The notes: generated by a model from the sequence alone, not told the origin. A stretch of 64,000 nucleotides of DNA from Phycisphaerae bacterium RAS1 (GCA_007859745.1 SMLU01000002.1:674942-738941); one strand, 5' to 3'; shown: positions 52,801-62,238, counted from the first letter of the stretch. Numbers and translations are program-made.

Positions 52801-53410
52801 CGCTTGCCGCGACAAAGCGCACGGCGCCGTTTCGCAGCGCCAACTTGCCGCTCATCTCCGGCGCCTCGCCTGTGGATTTTTCAACCTGCGCCGGCGACTT
52901 CGGCATGAAAGCTTCCGCCAGCGTGAGCCGCCCGGCCGGGTCGATTCTGAAAGTGACCTGCGGCGAGTCGATGGTGAGGTCTCCCAGCACCAATGACGAG
53001 ATCGCCAGCCCCCAAAGCCCGCGCGACGTGGCGAGCCGCTGCATCGTAATGACCGGCTGCCCGTCGGGATCGGCGACCCGCACGCCAAGGACCTCGCTGG
53101 GCCCGAACCATGAGAGGGCGATCCGCTCGATTTCGATTTTCCCGCGCAGGTCGCCGCTTGCGGTCGAGACGCAATAGCGCGCCACGGCGGGAATCGAAAT
53201 GATCGCGGGAAGGAAAACGACGAGCAGGACCAGCAGCAGGCACAGGCCGCCGGCGACGTAACGCAGGCGCATTCTGCGGCGGCGCGGCTTTACCACGGCC
53301 GCCGATGGCGATGCGCTCGCGGCGGACGGGGAAGATCCCGCGGCCGGCGGAGTTGAATCCGCGGCCGGCGTAGGAGCAGGCGGGACATTTGGCATGTCGG
53401 AAGAGCTCAC
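49871..53410 (-). CDS. AsmA-like protein, large
   Basis: A 1179-residue protein with a Pro/Ala-rich start, one membrane helix ([20 protein letters not shown], about residues 52-72) and a long repetitive beta-rich extracytoplasmic region (DUF748/AsmA style): repeated LNG/LDGx segments and, at the C-terminus, GKKLG... and [20 protein letters not shown]. AsmA/TamB-like proteins bridge membranes and transport lipids. The sequence shows the pattern but no exact motif; identity with AsmA is inferred. Its stop lies in the shared family A repeat. Confidence 0.75.
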   Translation of the reverse strand: MSSSDMPNVPPAPTPAADSTPPAAGSSPSAASASPSAAVVKPRRRRMRLRYVAGGLCLLLVLLVVFLPAIISIPAVARYCVSTASGDLRGKIEIERIALSWFGPSEVLGVRVADPDGQPVITMQRLATSRGLWGLAISSLVLGDLTIDSPQVTFRIDPAGRLTLAEAFMPKSPAQVEKSTGEAPEMSGKLALRNGAVRFVAASGDAVEVNGIALDVTANTLADMAAKLTGQIDGRTPLAVEAELKNLVRGGRFDVEGAGGRVLVRTDQPVDLQRLAAILPGSGLSGRVTVDVDAGGTPGDVKGRFAIKAVGLSAGAGQAVAPIDLEMSGNGRLAGGVAEADLNLVGQAGTAAARIRCKLAGGAALPDAADLTTAILTGSKLVLPDFDLGATAQLDLAALDRALPGMLDLPADRKLAAGSMTISKLVVHGGVSPALNVAADLKDVSAATDGKSVALSPVTLAADAVFVDGRGLDIRSASFKSSFADATARGVPADLTAEFRADLLKLKAELGRLFDVSALELAGVVAGSARIVRQSETAFGVNANVDATNLRYTHDDKKLDIGKASLKQEGELLLDGGRLSRVASKATKLGVGGELLAQAAGFYDVRGGGFDAEINVSKAELDFIARQAAALGWKELSRYGGFVSIQTKASRGSSADRITTGGTLASKDLTIDGQPVAERDSKLAWSKASFSPDFSSFDAAEVKLDSAPATLSATQVRCGLSKNLALDLKLEGSADLARLSAVAARVAGETEPPQLGGKLTIAANASTVDGNVTLKSSGGIDSFQAGAGEQRFTDKRVQFDLDAGLDAKADRLTIKQSKLVSSPLTVELNGTIDKTKATQVAAIKGKYDADWARITTVLHQLAPSSKGHVAFKGKTSSAIKLDGPLNNAKAKPPIRGATGGLELGWDGVDLFGVALGNAKLAPALKSGQITVPKTEVAAAGGKVRLGGSIDLGETDPTLRLPGATKLIENVPVTNDLCRSVLSFINPIFLALSRVEGRLSLDTRDVTVPLGRSFKTKTSGRGRLVLAKMSIAPDGLLSELLEYGGMPKQEQYGVEVSGCDLTLERGRLAYKDLTLRFSKDFDLRFSGSVGLDETLDLVVSLPAGVGLLKKLGVKGDLSGYVEKLKGTRVELPLVGTRTKPKFDFGRVDVKKLMQGVLEKGAESLIEDVLGDLQKDSKDRK

Positions 53411-54084
53411 GGCTGGTTTCCATTTTGTGAAGACATCAGACGCCGAATTCTAACCGTCGCGGTGACGCGGTTCACGGCCGTGACCGCGCTGGCCAAGAAA
53501 GGCGTGTGCCCATTTTTCCGGGCGGGCGGTCTTAGTTTCCGAACCCGCCGCGCCAAGCGGCGGGTTGAGGTGCGCACGGCGACCGGCGTCAATTTACGAT
53601 GCGCCGCCGCGAACGCGCCCGGACGTCACCCTCGCCGCTTGGCGCGGCGGGTTCGGACAAGCCAGCGGGCTTGCCCGGATTTCTGGGCACACCTTCAAAA
53701 AGCAGCGCGAGGCGACGCCGGGCGGGAATTTCAGTTTCGCGACGGCGGTTTGCGTATCTGGGCCTATCCGCGCGCACTCTGCCGTAGTGCGTGACTTTGA
53801 GAAAAAGTCGGTCCGCGCTCCGCGTGCGACACCCGTCACGCTCGACGCAGGAACTGCGCGCCGACGAACGTCGAAATCGTCCGAGTTGCCGCGGCGAAAC
53901 GCGGGCGCGATGACCTTGCGCGCCGGCGGCGGCCGGCTCCCCTTGCCGGCCGTCGATCGCACGCGGTCGACCAAATGAGAGCCGCTGCCCGCGCGCGTTC
54001 GGCGTTGGGCCGGCCGCCACCGAAATCATCGCCCGGCGCGGCGCCGGGTGCGCGGGCCTGGTTCGCATCTTGAAGGAGCAGGAA
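53411..54084. other. Long gap with a family E inverted pair
   Basis: The 674 bases hold the family E pair at 53538-53657. Beyond it I see no gene: the open frames here are GC-rich shadows without a start signal or family match. The promoter of the sugar dehydrogenase should lie in the last part, but was not placed. Confidence 0.5.
53538..53657. repeat. Inverted repeat pair, family E
   Basis: TCCGAACCCGCCGCGCCAAG at 53538 faces its inverse ending GGGTTCGGA at 53657, with a 55-base spacer that differs from other copies. Confidence 0.9.
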
Positions 54085-56004
54085 ATGCGTTTGTACAAAG
54101 CCCCTTTTGCGTCCGGCGCGGGTCTGGCCGCGTCGCTGGTTCTGGCGGTGTCCGGCCGAGCTGAAATCGTCTCATTCAACATGGCGCTCGACGGCTGGCA
54201 GGAAACACCGGCGAACACCACGGTCACCGCCACCGGAACCGCAAGCGCCACGCTCGACACCGCAACCAACCTGTTCAGTTGGAACATCACGTACGGCGCG
54301 CTCTCGGCGCCCGAGATCGCCGCGCATTTCCACGGGGCGGCGACAGTCTGCCTGCCGGCCGGGGTCGCCGTCGGCCTGCCGCTGGGCAGCCCGAAGATCG
54401 GATCGGCCACCGTGACCGCCGGCCAGGCGAGCGACATTCTCGCCGGCCGCTGGTATATCAACATTCACTCGACGGCTTTCCCCGGCGGCGAAATCCGCGG
54501 ACAGGTTCTGCCGGCGCCGCTGTCGGACCAGCTTCCGCCGGTGCCACTGGGTTCGCTGCGGGTCCACCTTCAGCCGCTGGCGACCGGCATGGTGGCGCCC
54601 AACTGGGGCTGTGCGGCGCCGGGTCATCCGAATCGCATCATGGTCGCCGACCAGACCGGCGTCCTCTGGGCGGTAGATCGCACCTCCGGCGCCAAGAGCG
54701 TCTTTCTGGATGTATCCGCGCGGCTGGTGCCGCTCGGCATCTTCGGCCCCGGCACGTTTGACGAGCGCGGGCTGCTGGGCGTCGCGTTTCACCCGAGCTA
54801 CACGACCAACGGCCTGCTCTACACGTTCACATCTGAGCCGATTGCCGGCCCGCCCGACTTTACCACGCAGCCGGCGGGCATTGCGGCGGACTGCCAGAGC
54901 GTCATCGCCGAGTGGGCCGTGCCCGATCCGACCAACCCCGCATCGGTCGCCGATCCGCTTTCGCGCCGCGAAATTCTGCGCTTCGACAAGCCGCAGTTCA
55001 ACCACAACGGCGGCTGCATGGAATTCGGCCCCGACGGGCTGCTCTACATCTCGGTGGGCGACGGCGGCGGCGCCGATGACCAGGACGGCACGCCCTTCAT
55101 TGGCGGCGTTCCCACGCGCGGCCATACCTGCCTGGGCAACGGGCAGGACGTGACCACCGTTCTCGGAAAAATCCTGCGCATCGATCCGCTCGGCTCCAAC
55201 TCGGCCAACGGCCGCTACGGCAACCCCGCGACGAACCCGTACGTCGGCATCTTCGGCCTCGACGAAATCTACGCCATCGGCCTGCGAAACCCGTGGCGCA
55301 TGGGCTTTGACACGGTCACGGGCACGCTCTATTGCGGCGACGTCGGCCAGAATGACATCGAGGAGCTGAACGTCATCCTGCTGGGCGGCAACTATGGATG
55401 GCGCCACAAGGAAGGCTCGTTGCCGTTTATCTTCAATGGCACGCTCAACGGGTATACGACCGATCGGGCGATCGCGCTGCCCGGCGGCCTCAGCGATCCG
55501 ATCGCTCAGTATGACCACGACGATGGCATCTCGATCATCGGCGGCTTCGTCAACCGCGGAACGAACGTTCCCTATCTGAGCGGACGCTACATCTTCGCCG
55601 AGTTCGGGCGCTTCTTCGACCAGGACGGACGCCTCTTCTACCTCGACGTGGGCAACGTGATCCGTGAGTTCCAACTCACCGCCCGGCCGCTGAGCGTCGG
55701 ACAGTTCGTACTCGGGATGGGCCGCGATGCGCAGGGCGAAGTCTACGTGATGGTCAACGACATCGGCACGCCATTCGGCACGACCGGCGCGGTGCTGCGC
55801 GTCGGCCCGGGACGCGGCGACACGAACTGCGACGGCGTCGTCAATGTGCTCGACATCAACCCGTTCGTGCTGGCGCTCGCCGATCCGGCGGCGTACGCGG
55901 CCCAGTTCCCCAATTGCACCACCGAGCAGGCGGATATCGACGGCAGCGGCACGGCGGACGTGCTGGACATCAACCCGTTCGTCGCGCTTCTGTCCGGCGG
56001 ATGA
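54085..56004 (+). CDS. PQQ-type sugar dehydrogenase with CHRD and dockerin-like domains
   Basis: This 639-residue secreted protein has a signal peptide, a CHRD domain (about 30-150: AHFHGAATVC...WYINIHSTAFPGGEIRGQV), a GDH-like beta-propeller (about 165-560: RGLLGVAFHPSY, NHNGGCMEFGPDGLLYISVGD, GLRNPWRMGFD, GDVGQNDIEELN), and a C-terminal type I dockerin-like pair (DTNCDGVVNVLDINPFVLAL and DIDGSGTADVLDINPFVALL). PQQ/calcium-dependent glucose/sorbosone dehydrogenase activity is implied but the substrate is not. AAGGAG lies 8 bases before the ATG at 54085. Confidence 0.85.
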   Translation: MRLYKAPFASGAGLAASLVLAVSGRAEIVSFNMALDGWQETPANTTVTATGTASATLDTATNLFSWNITYGALSAPEIAAHFHGAATVCLPAGVAVGLPLGSPKIGSATVTAGQASDILAGRWYINIHSTAFPGGEIRGQVLPAPLSDQLPPVPLGSLRVHLQPLATGMVAPNWGCAAPGHPNRIMVADQTGVLWAVDRTSGAKSVFLDVSARLVPLGIFGPGTFDERGLLGVAFHPSYTTNGLLYTFTSEPIAGPPDFTTQPAGIAADCQSVIAEWAVPDPTNPASVADPLSRREILRFDKPQFNHNGGCMEFGPDGLLYISVGDGGGADDQDGTPFIGGVPTRGHTCLGNGQDVTTVLGKILRIDPLGSNSANGRYGNPATNPYVGIFGLDEIYAIGLRNPWRMGFDTVTGTLYCGDVGQNDIEELNVILLGGNYGWRHKEGSLPFIFNGTLNGYTTDRAIALPGGLSDPIAQYDHDDGISIIGGFVNRGTNVPYLSGRYIFAEFGRFFDQDGRLFYLDVGNVIREFQLTARPLSVGQFVLGMGRDAQGEVYVMVNDIGTPFGTTGAVLRVGPGRGDTNCDGVVNVLDINPFVLALADPAAYAAQFPNCTTEQADIDGSGTADVLDINPFVALLSGG

Positions 56005-56061
56005 GGAGCGGCCAGAGACTCTCCTTGATGATTTGGCAGACGCCGCCGGCGCCGCCGTTTT

Positions 56062-56160
56062 TCCGAACCCGCCGCGCCAAGCGGCGGGTTGACGTTCGCG
56101 ATCGAGCGGCGTCGTACAGCCGGGGACGTCGACCCGCCGGTTGGCGCGGCGGGTTCGGAG
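56062..56160. repeat. Inverted repeat pair, family E
   Basis: Another copy of the family E pair, located between the dehydrogenase stop and the transaldolase start. Confidence 0.9.
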
Positions 56161-56278
56161 AGATGACCCCGCGGCTCGGCGCGGCCGCATGGCCGTGCCG
56201 CGCCGCCTTGAGCCTCTGCCGGCAATCGTGTAGCTTGCGTTGGGTCCGGTTAAGTTCCCACGCGAGGACCGTCCCGAC

Positions 56279-57397
56279 ATGCTCAGCAGAATCCGCCAGA
56301 TTTCAAGTCTCGGTCAGGCCATCTGGCTCGACTATATCAGCCGCGAACTGCTCTGGTCCGGCAAGCTGCGCGAGCTGGTCGCCGAGGGCGTGACCGGGGT
56401 CACCTCGAATCCATCCATCTTCCAGAAGTCCATCTCGACCGGAAGCGAGTACGACCGGCAGATTCGCGAGTCGGCCCGCGCCGGCCGGAACACGTACGAA
56501 ACCTATGAGGCCCTCGCGCTGCAGGACATCGCCGAAGCGGCCGATCAGTTGCGCCCCGTCTACAACGAGACGCACGCGCGCGACGGATTCGTCAGCATCG
56601 AGGTGAATCCCACGCTGGCGCACGACACACCCGCGACCATCGCCGAGGCCCGCCGGCTCCACCAGGCCCTCGGCCGGCCCAACGTGATGATCAAGGTGCC
56701 CGCGACGGAGGCCGGCCTGCCGGCCATCAGCACGCTGATCGGCGAGGGCATCAATGTCAACGTGACCCTGATCTTCAGCGTGAAGATGTACGAGCGCGTC
56801 ATGCAGGCCTATCTGGACGGCCTGCGCACGCTGCGCAGCACCGGCCGCCCGCTGGGGCTGGTCTCATCCGTGGCTTCTTTCTTCGTCAGCCGCGTGGATT
56901 CGCTGATCGACAAGATTCTCGACCAGCGCATCGAGCAGGGCGAGGACGAGCTGGAGGAGCTGCGCGGCAAGGCCGCCGTCGCCAACGCCAAGATCGCCTA
57001 TCAGAAATTCAAATCCGTATTCGAAGGGCCGGCCTTTGACGAATTCCGCACCGCCGGCGCCCGGCCGCAGCGCCCCCTGTGGGCCAGCACCAGCACCAAG
57101 AACCCGGCCTACAGCGACACGATGTACGTCGATCCGCTGATCGGCATGCACACCGTGAACACCGTCCCGCCGCAGACGCTCGATGCGATTCGCGCCCGGG
57201 CCGTGACGGCGCAGACCATCTCGCATGACGTGGACCAGGCGCACGCCCTGATGCAGCGCCTCGGCGAGGTCGGCGTCAACATCGATGAAGTGACCGGCCG
57301 CCTGCTCGAAGAGGGGGTCAAGCTCTTCAGCGATTCCTTCGAGAAGCTGCTGGCCGACGTCGAGTCTAAGCGGGCGGCCATGGAACGGGCGGCGTAG
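56279..57397 (+). CDS. tal: Transaldolase
   Basis: This 372-residue enzyme moves a dihydroxyacetone unit in the non-oxidative pentose phosphate pathway. GVTGVTSNPSIFQKSI and VMIKVPATEAGLPAI (Schiff-base Lys139) are the family blocks; GEGINVNVTLIFS follows. The long form (about 370 residues) is the TalB/actinobacterial-type layout. I chose the ATG at 56279 with GAGGA upstream, rather than the codon 13 residues earlier. Confidence 0.95.
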   Translation: MLSRIRQISSLGQAIWLDYISRELLWSGKLRELVAEGVTGVTSNPSIFQKSISTGSEYDRQIRESARAGRNTYETYEALALQDIAEAADQLRPVYNETHARDGFVSIEVNPTLAHDTPATIAEARRLHQALGRPNVMIKVPATEAGLPAISTLIGEGINVNVTLIFSVKMYERVMQAYLDGLRTLRSTGRPLGLVSSVASFFVSRVDSLIDKILDQRIEQGEDELEELRGKAAVANAKIAYQKFKSVFEGPAFDEFRTAGARPQRPLWASTSTKNPAYSDTMYVDPLIGMHTVNTVPPQTLDAIRARAVTAQTISHDVDQAHALMQRLGEVGVNIDEVTGRLLEEGVKLFSDSFEKLLADVESKRAAMERAA

Positions 57398-57417
57398 GCG
57401 CCCGTTAAAGAGCGCCG

Positions 57418-57492
57418 GTAGCGTCGGACCTCTGTGTCCGACGGCGTGACAAACCGCGGAAAACACCGTCGGACGCGGAGGTCCGACGCTAC
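57418..57492. repeat. BIME-like inverted pair, family A
   Basis: GTAGCGTCGGACCTCTGTGTC at 57418 and an inverse ending GTCCGACGCTAC at 57492. It follows the transaldolase stop by 20 bases. Confidence 0.93.
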
Positions 57493-57589
57493 AGTCGGTC
57501 AAGCTCGCCCTGTCTGAATGGGCCGGCAGGCGCCGCAACGGCCGACTGCAACGTCGTCGCGTGTTCCGTTTTCTGAAGTGGCGGGTTCG

Positions 57590-58129
57590 ATGCCAGGCAG
57601 CCAATTGCGACACGCCATCCGCGGGTTGAACCTGGTCGTCCCCGGCGCCGGGCTGGTGCTGCTGGGCGAGCCGGGCGTGGGGGTTCTTCTCGGTCTGCTC
57701 TTCGGCGGCCTGCTCAATGTGCTCATCGCCTCGACGCTCATCTTCCCAGACGAGCTTTCGACCCTGACCACCGCCGTCGCGGCTATCGGCGCCGCGGCGG
57801 TGTACGTTTTCGCGCAGCGCCGCCTTCCGCGCGCGGCGACGCGGGCGACGCTCGCCCTGCTCGCGGCGCAGCGCCGATCGGCGCTGCGGCACGCGGCCGA
57901 TTGCATCGAGCGCGGCCGGGCGGCCGACGCGCTGGCCGCGCTCGCGCCGCTCGCCGCGCTGCGCGCGCACGACCTGCTCGTGGCCTACCGCTACGCGCAG
58001 GCCGTCTCCCTGACCGAAGACGCCGGCGCGGCCCGCGAGGCCTGGCGCTGCCTGCGACGAATCGATCTGCACAAGGTCTATGGCGACGAAATCGCCTCCC
58101 ACCTGGCCGCCGCGAAGGATCGGCCGTAG
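57590..58129 (+). CDS. Membrane protein with helical cytoplasmic domain
   Basis: This 179-residue protein has two or three hydrophobic helices (LVVPGAGLVLLGEPGVGVLLGLLFGGLLNVLIAS, then TTAVAAIGAAAVYVFA) followed by a basic, Ala/Leu/Arg-rich helical domain (about 85-179) that resembles single TPR-like repeats. I chose the ATG at 57590; the frame runs 24 codons further. Function unknown. The stop TAG lies just 3 bases before a family A repeat. Confidence 0.55.
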   Translation: MPGSQLRHAIRGLNLVVPGAGLVLLGEPGVGVLLGLLFGGLLNVLIASTLIFPDELSTLTTAVAAIGAAAVYVFAQRRLPRAATRATLALLAAQRRSALRHAADCIERGRAADALAALAPLAALRAHDLLVAYRYAQAVSLTEDAGAAREAWRCLRRIDLHKVYGDEIASHLAAAKDRP

Positions 58130-58131
58130 CG

Positions 58132-58210
58132 GTAGCGTCGGCCCTCTGTGGCCGACGGCGTGCCGAGTCGTCATTCGAATTCGGCGTCGGCCACGGAGTG
58201 CCGACGCTAC
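58132..58210. repeat. BIME-like inverted pair, family A
   Basis: GTAGCGTCGGCCCTCTGTGG at 58132 and an inverse ending GTGCCGACGCTAC at 58210 fill the gap between two convergent genes. Confidence 0.92.
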
Positions 58211-58219
58211 ACCGCCCGC

Positions 58220-58729
58220 TCAGCCCCGCGCCCGCAGCACCTGAAACGCGAGCAGCGCCAGCCCCACAACGAACGAAGTCACCGCGAGCACTCCGTACGC
58301 GTCGCTTCGCGTCCGCAGGCACATCGCCAGCAGCGCGATGCCCGCGACGTAGGCCCCCCAAACCGCCAGGTGCCGAAGCACGATAATTACGGGCGCCGGC
58401 AGCAGCCGCCGCAGTCGCGTCGCCCCCAGCAGGCAGTCCGCGCAGGCCACGTCCCCGGCCGGCGACGGCAGCAGCGTGTCGTTGCGGTCGCACCGCGGAC
58501 AGGGCCCCCACGTGATCTCGCGCGATGTGTGCCTGAGCCGCTCGAGAAGCGTTCGATACGCGTGCACGGCGTCAACGAACAGATGGTGCGACGCCGGCGC
58601 CGGATTCACATCCGGATGGTGCTCCTTGGCCAGTCGGCGAAACGCTGACTTGATCTCCTCGGCGTCGGCGCGGGCGCTGACGCCGAGGATCGAGCAACAA
58701 TCTTCGATGCCAATCCGTTTGCGTCGCAC
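58220..58729 (-). CDS. J-domain membrane protein with zinc ribbon
   Basis: This 169-residue protein starts with a J domain (CCSILGVSARADAEEIKSAF, RRLAKEHHPDVNP; HPD at about residues 38-40) that would stimulate an Hsp70. A CxxC...CxxC pair follows (CPRCD...CADC, about 76-98), then two membrane helices (VIIVLRHLAVWGAYVAGIALLAMC, VLAVTSFVVGLALLAFQV). It thus may recruit DnaK to the membrane. The start is at 58729. Confidence 0.75.
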   Translation of the reverse strand: MRRKRIGIEDCCSILGVSARADAEEIKSAFRRLAKEHHPDVNPAPASHHLFVDAVHAYRTLLERLRHTSREITWGPCPRCDRNDTLLPSPAGDVACADCLLGATRLRRLLPAPVIIVLRHLAVWGAYVAGIALLAMCLRTRSDAYGVLAVTSFVVGLALLAFQVLRARG

Positions 58730-58769
58730 GCCGCTCGTCGAATTAAATAAAAGCGATCCGGGAGCTCTT

Positions 58770-58832
58770 TCCGAGCCGCGACCGTAAGGGTGCGGAAGCT
58801 TGAAAACCGCTTGCTTACGCGCGCGGCTCGGA
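58770..58832. repeat. Inverted pair, family I
   Basis: TCCGAGCCGCGACCGTAAGG faces an imperfect inverse ending GCGGCTCGGA. The same unit occurs at 62273-62342. Confidence 0.85.
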
Positions 58833-58886
58833 TCGAGGCAATCTCATGCCGACATACGCGACCGGCGGTGCTGAAGGCGCGCCGCG

Positions 58887-59939
58887 TTATTCCTTCTTGC
58901 CCTTGGCCTTGTACTCATCCAGGGCCTTTTGCAACTCGTCTTTCATACGGCCCTCGGCCAGCTCGACTGCCTTGGTCTGGAGCTCGATCGCCTTCTTCAC
59001 ATCGCCCTTGACGAAGTAGACGCGCGCCAGCGTGTCGATGATGGCCGCCTCCTTGCCGCCCGACAGCTCGTCTGCCTTGGTCGCCGCCTTCAGGGCCAGG
59101 TCGAGGTCCTTCTTGGCCACGTCGCCTTGCGGATCGACGATCGTCCAGGCGATGTCGTTGAGCTTCATCGCGTTCTTGCCCTTGACGGCCTTCTCCACGA
59201 CTTCGTTGGCCAGCTTGTAGGCCTTGTCATAATCGCCGGCCTTCAGATACGCGCCAAAGAGCTGGTCGCGCATGTCATGCGCCAGCGACGGATAGTCCTT
59301 TTCGAACTTCTCAAACGCCGCGATGACGGCTTTCGGGTCGTCCGTGGAGAAGACCTCGTCCATCGCCTTCTCGGCCTTCGCGATTGACTCGGCCCCGGTC
59401 TTGGGGTCCCACTTCCCGGCCGTCAGCGGCTCGAGCACCATGTCGAGAAACATCGGGTGGCCGATCCACGCAATGTTGCTCTTCTGATCGACGACGAACG
59501 AGCAGGGAATCCCGTTCTGGCCGGCGGCTTTCATGTACGCTTCGTAGGTCGTGCGGCCCGTGTCCCAGGCCACCGTGTAGCCCATGCCGTCGCCTTTTTC
59601 CTTGACCATCGTCTCGACTTTTTCCAGTGAGTTGCGCGGGTCCTGGCTGCTGCAGCCGATGATCGTTACGCCCTTTGCGCCGAACTGTTTCTGAAGGTCG
59701 GACAGGTGCGGCATCGAGCTGATGCATGGGCCGCACCAGGTCGCCCAGAATTCGACGACGTATATCTTGCCCGCCTCAAAGTTGGCGACCGGCGCGCCCT
59801 TGACCCACTTTTCGACGGTCAGCGGCGGCGCCTTGGCGCCCGCGGCGAGCTTCTCCGGTTTGGCCGGGTCCTCGGCCAGCGCCGGAAGGACCGCCAGCAG
59901 CATCGCGAACACCGATCGCTTCAACAGTCGGGAGAGCAT
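58887..59939 (-). CDS. TlpA-type thioredoxin with C-terminal TPR-like domain
   Basis: An exported 350-residue protein with signal peptide (cleavage near ALAED), a TlpA/ResA-like thioredoxin domain (about 35-170) with the redox motif ATWCGPCISS (Cys69-Cys72), and a helical TPR-like C-terminal domain (about 185-340, AFEKFEKDYPSLAHDM, AYKLANEVVEKAVK, AIELQTKAVELAEG). It would handle disulfide exchange in the periplasm. The partner is unknown. Confidence 0.86.
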   Translation of the reverse strand: MLSRLLKRSVFAMLLAVLPALAEDPAKPEKLAAGAKAPPLTVEKWVKGAPVANFEAGKIYVVEFWATWCGPCISSMPHLSDLQKQFGAKGVTIIGCSSQDPRNSLEKVETMVKEKGDGMGYTVAWDTGRTTYEAYMKAAGQNGIPCSFVVDQKSNIAWIGHPMFLDMVLEPLTAGKWDPKTGAESIAKAEKAMDEVFSTDDPKAVIAAFEKFEKDYPSLAHDMRDQLFGAYLKAGDYDKAYKLANEVVEKAVKGKNAMKLNDIAWTIVDPQGDVAKKDLDLALKAATKADELSGGKEAAIIDTLARVYFVKGDVKKAIELQTKAVELAEGRMKDELQKALDEYKAKGKKE

Positions 59940-60320
59940 TCCAATCTCCTTCGAAAAGCAGGCATGACCCCGGCCCGAACCATCGGACCAGTCTGGCTCG
60001 CAGTCGCAGAATGCGATGATAAACCATCAGCGGCGCGCGCGGTACTGAAAAGTGGCGCGCGGCAGGGCGCTGGAGGAGGCTGCGGGGCGCTGCAGCGGGC
60101 GCGCCCGGGAGGTGGCCGTCCGCGGTCTTTCCGAACCCGCCGCGCCAAGCGGCGGGGTGACGTCGTTGGTCTTGCGTGGCGCCGCTCGCGTGAGATTGTC
60201 AGCCCGCCGCTTGGCGCGGCGGGTTCGGAAAAGCCGATAGGCCGTCAGGCCGTCGTAGCGCCGGCTGCGGGCACCGACGCGCTTGCCGCCGTCCGCCGGG
60301 GCGGTGAAGATGCCGCGGCC
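59940..60320. other. Gap with a family E inverted pair
   Basis: Divergent spacer of 381 bases. It holds the family E pair at 60130-60229. No gene is supported and no promoter could be placed with confidence. Confidence 0.5.
60130..60229. repeat. Inverted repeat pair, family E
   Basis: A fourth copy of the family E pair, again in an intergenic position, with a spacer differing from the other copies. Confidence 0.9.
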
Positions 60321-60983
60321 ATGTCCAACCACCCGCGACCGATGACCGGCAACCGTCGCCCGCGACGCCGTCTCGCACCGACGCTTCTGCTGGCGCTCTG
60401 CTCCCCGTCGGTCGCCGCGCTGAGCGGTTGCTGGGGACCCGCCGGCAATGCTGAATACGAGCGCGAACTGGGCACGTTGCGGGCTGAGAACAACCGCCAG
60501 GCCGAACAGCTTCTGGGCCAGAAAGCCGCCCTTGACGAGTGCCAGCGGCGGCTCACCATCGCCCGCGGCCTGAAACCCGAGGATATGAAGCTGCTTTTCT
60601 ACCCCGACACGCTCGTGATCGACGCGCTCTCGGGAGGCGAAGACTACGACGGAAAGCCCGGCGACGACGGCGTCACTGTCTACCTGAAACCCGTCGACCG
60701 CGCCGGCGACGTGCTCAAATCCGCCGGCGACATCGCGGTCGAACTGTATGACCTGGCCGCCGAACCCGGCCAGAACCGGATCGGCGAGTACAAGATCCCG
60801 GTCGACAAGTGCGGCGAACTGTGGAACGGCAAGCTGCTGACGTACCACTACGCGATCAGGTGCCCGTTCCCGGCGGGCCGCCCGAAGAACACCGAAATTA
60901 CGATCCGCGCGACGTTCGTTGACTACATCACGCAGCGCGTCCTGACGGCGCAGAAAGTCTGCACCGTTCGGCTGGCGCCGTAG
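60321..60983 (+). CDS. Lipoprotein with coiled-coil and beta domain
   Basis: A 220-residue protein with a signal sequence and lipobox LSGC (about residue 37), a short coiled-coil segment (ERELGTLRAENNRQAEQLLG), then a beta-rich domain (about 85-220: KLLFYPDTLVIDALSGGEDY, VTVYLKPVDRAGDV, FVDYITQRVLTAQKV). An ATG at 60342 is an alternative start. No known function; it resembles other small exported proteins of this window in style only. Confidence 0.65.
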   Translation: MSNHPRPMTGNRRPRRRLAPTLLLALCSPSVAALSGCWGPAGNAEYERELGTLRAENNRQAEQLLGQKAALDECQRRLTIARGLKPEDMKLLFYPDTLVIDALSGGEDYDGKPGDDGVTVYLKPVDRAGDVLKSAGDIAVELYDLAAEPGQNRIGEYKIPVDKCGELWNGKLLTYHYAIRCPFPAGRPKNTEITIRATFVDYITQRVLTAQKVCTVRLAP

Positions 60984-61001
60984 CGAGATACTTCGGCGGG
61001 G

Positions 61002-61427
61002 TTACGGCTGTGAGTTGATTCGCTGCGCCAAGGAGGCAAGCTGCTCCTGCGTCCGCTGCTGCGCATTCCAGCGGTATCCGAGTCCGTCTCCCGGCTTGCG
61101 CGGGATGATGTGAAAATGCACGTAGGCAACGACCTGGCCGGCGTCGCGGCCGTTGTTCTGCAGCAGATTGTAGTCCGCCGCGCCGACCGCACGCAGCACG
61201 CGGCGGGCGATCGCGCCAATGTGCCGCGCGAGTCCCGCGGCCTCTTCCGGCGGCAAGTCCTCGAGTCGTTCGACCGGGCGCCTGGGGATGACCAGCGTGT
61301 GCCCCTCGGCCAGCGGATTCAGATCGAGAAACGCCAGACAGAATTCGTTCTCAAAAACCTTGTGACAGGGGATCGCGCCGCTGACGATCCTGGCGAAAAT
61401 GCTGGCTGCTGCGGCCTCTCCGGGCAT
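61002..61427 (-). CDS. HIT family hydrolase
   Basis: This 141-residue histidine triad protein hydrolyses nucleotidyl conjugates (for example Ap4A or AMP-lysine). The start FARIVSGAIPCHKVFENE and GHTLVIPRRPVERLEDL are family blocks; QNNGRDAGQVVAYVHFHIIPR is the triad region. In the HxHxH triad the first His is Tyr (YVHFH), while the middle (catalytic) and third His remain. I chose the ATG at 61427; the frame extends upstream only through a palindrome. Confidence 0.88.
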   Translation of the reverse strand: MPGEAAAASIFARIVSGAIPCHKVFENEFCLAFLDLNPLAEGHTLVIPRRPVERLEDLPPEEAAGLARHIGAIARRVLRAVGAADYNLLQNNGRDAGQVVAYVHFHIIPRKPGDGLGYRWNAQQRTQEQLASLAQRINSQP

Positions 61428-61476
61428 GGCGCGACCCTCTGCAATGCCGGTGCGACGCCGGTTGGTGCCGGAGTTC

Positions 61477-61550
61477 GGGGGGCCGGCCTCTGGCCGGTCT
61501 CCGCAAAGCATGCGGGCCGACGATAGACCGGCCGGAGGCCGGTCCCACAC
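61477..61550. repeat. Inverted pair, family J
   Basis: GGGGCCGGCCTCTGGCCGGTC faces an inverse GACCGGCCGGAGGCCGGTCC. A single member lies at about 24947-24971. It lies between the rplQ stop and the HIT gene start. Confidence 0.85.
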
Positions 61551-61551
61551 A

Positions 61552-62238
61552 CTACTGCGGTGACCGGCTCTCACCCTGCGGAGCGGCGGGCGCCTCCGCC
61601 TTGGCGGCACCCTTCGCGCGACGGCGGCCGTCCTGAACGCGCGGCTTCCCGGCATAAACCGAGTACTTGACCTTCGCACGGCGTTTCCGTTCGGTGCGAT
61701 CCGTCAGCTTCGGCCGCGGCTTGTCCTCGGCGGAGACCCACGTCAGCAGCGCGGTCGGCGCCGCGTCACCCAGACGGCGGCCGGCGAGCTTGATCATGCG
61801 CGTATACCCGCCGGCGCAGCCGCGCGACTCATTGCGCTTTTTCATCTGCGGACCGATGACCGAGAAGAGGCGGTAGACCACCGACTCGGCGGTGAACTTG
61901 ACGCCCGGGCGCGTGGTGCTGACGCGGTAGCGGCGGCCCGACTTGGAGCGCAGGGCGCGCTGGCGCTTGGTGTCGCTCAGCTTGTCGTAATCGGCGCGGT
62001 GTTCCTTGGGGATGATGGCGCGGTCGGTGAGCAGCGCCTCGGCCCGCCGTCGCGCCGTCTGCGAGCCGTCCACCGCCAGCGACGCCAGCCTCTCGGCAAA
62101 GCCGCGGACTTCCTTGGCCTTGGGGAGCGTCGTGCGGATTTCGCCGTGCTCGATCAGGCTCTGAACGAGATTACGCCGCAGGGCCAAACGGTGTGCCCCG
62201 GTGCGGTGGAGTTTTCTGCCAGCTACGCGGTGACGCAT
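61552..62238 (-). CDS. rplQ: Large ribosomal subunit protein L17, extended
   Basis: L17 sits near the exit tunnel of the 50S subunit. MRHRVAGRKLHRTGAHRLAL and RRNLVQSLIEHGEIRTTLPK identify it. At 228 residues it is far longer than the E. coli protein (127): an insertion (about 75-120, ALLTDRAIIPKEHRADYDKL) precedes the usual FTAESVVYRLFSVIGPQ, and a basic tail ends the protein. Gene order rpsD-rpoA-rplQ is standard. Confidence 0.93.
   Translation of the reverse strand: MRHRVAGRKLHRTGAHRLALRRNLVQSLIEHGEIRTTLPKAKEVRGFAERLASLAVDGSQTARRRAEALLTDRAIIPKEHRADYDKLSDTKRQRALRSKSGRRYRVSTTRPGVKFTAESVVYRLFSVIGPQMKKRNESRGCAGGYTRMIKLAGRRLGDAAPTALLTWVSAEDKPRPKLTDRTERKRRAKVKYSVYAGKPRVQDGRRRAKGAAKAEAPAAPQGESRSPQ

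Noticed and set aside
53589-54464. Minus-strand frame upstream of the sugar dehydrogenase
   Set aside because: It overlaps a family E repeat and the signal peptide of the dehydrogenase, with no recognisable motif.
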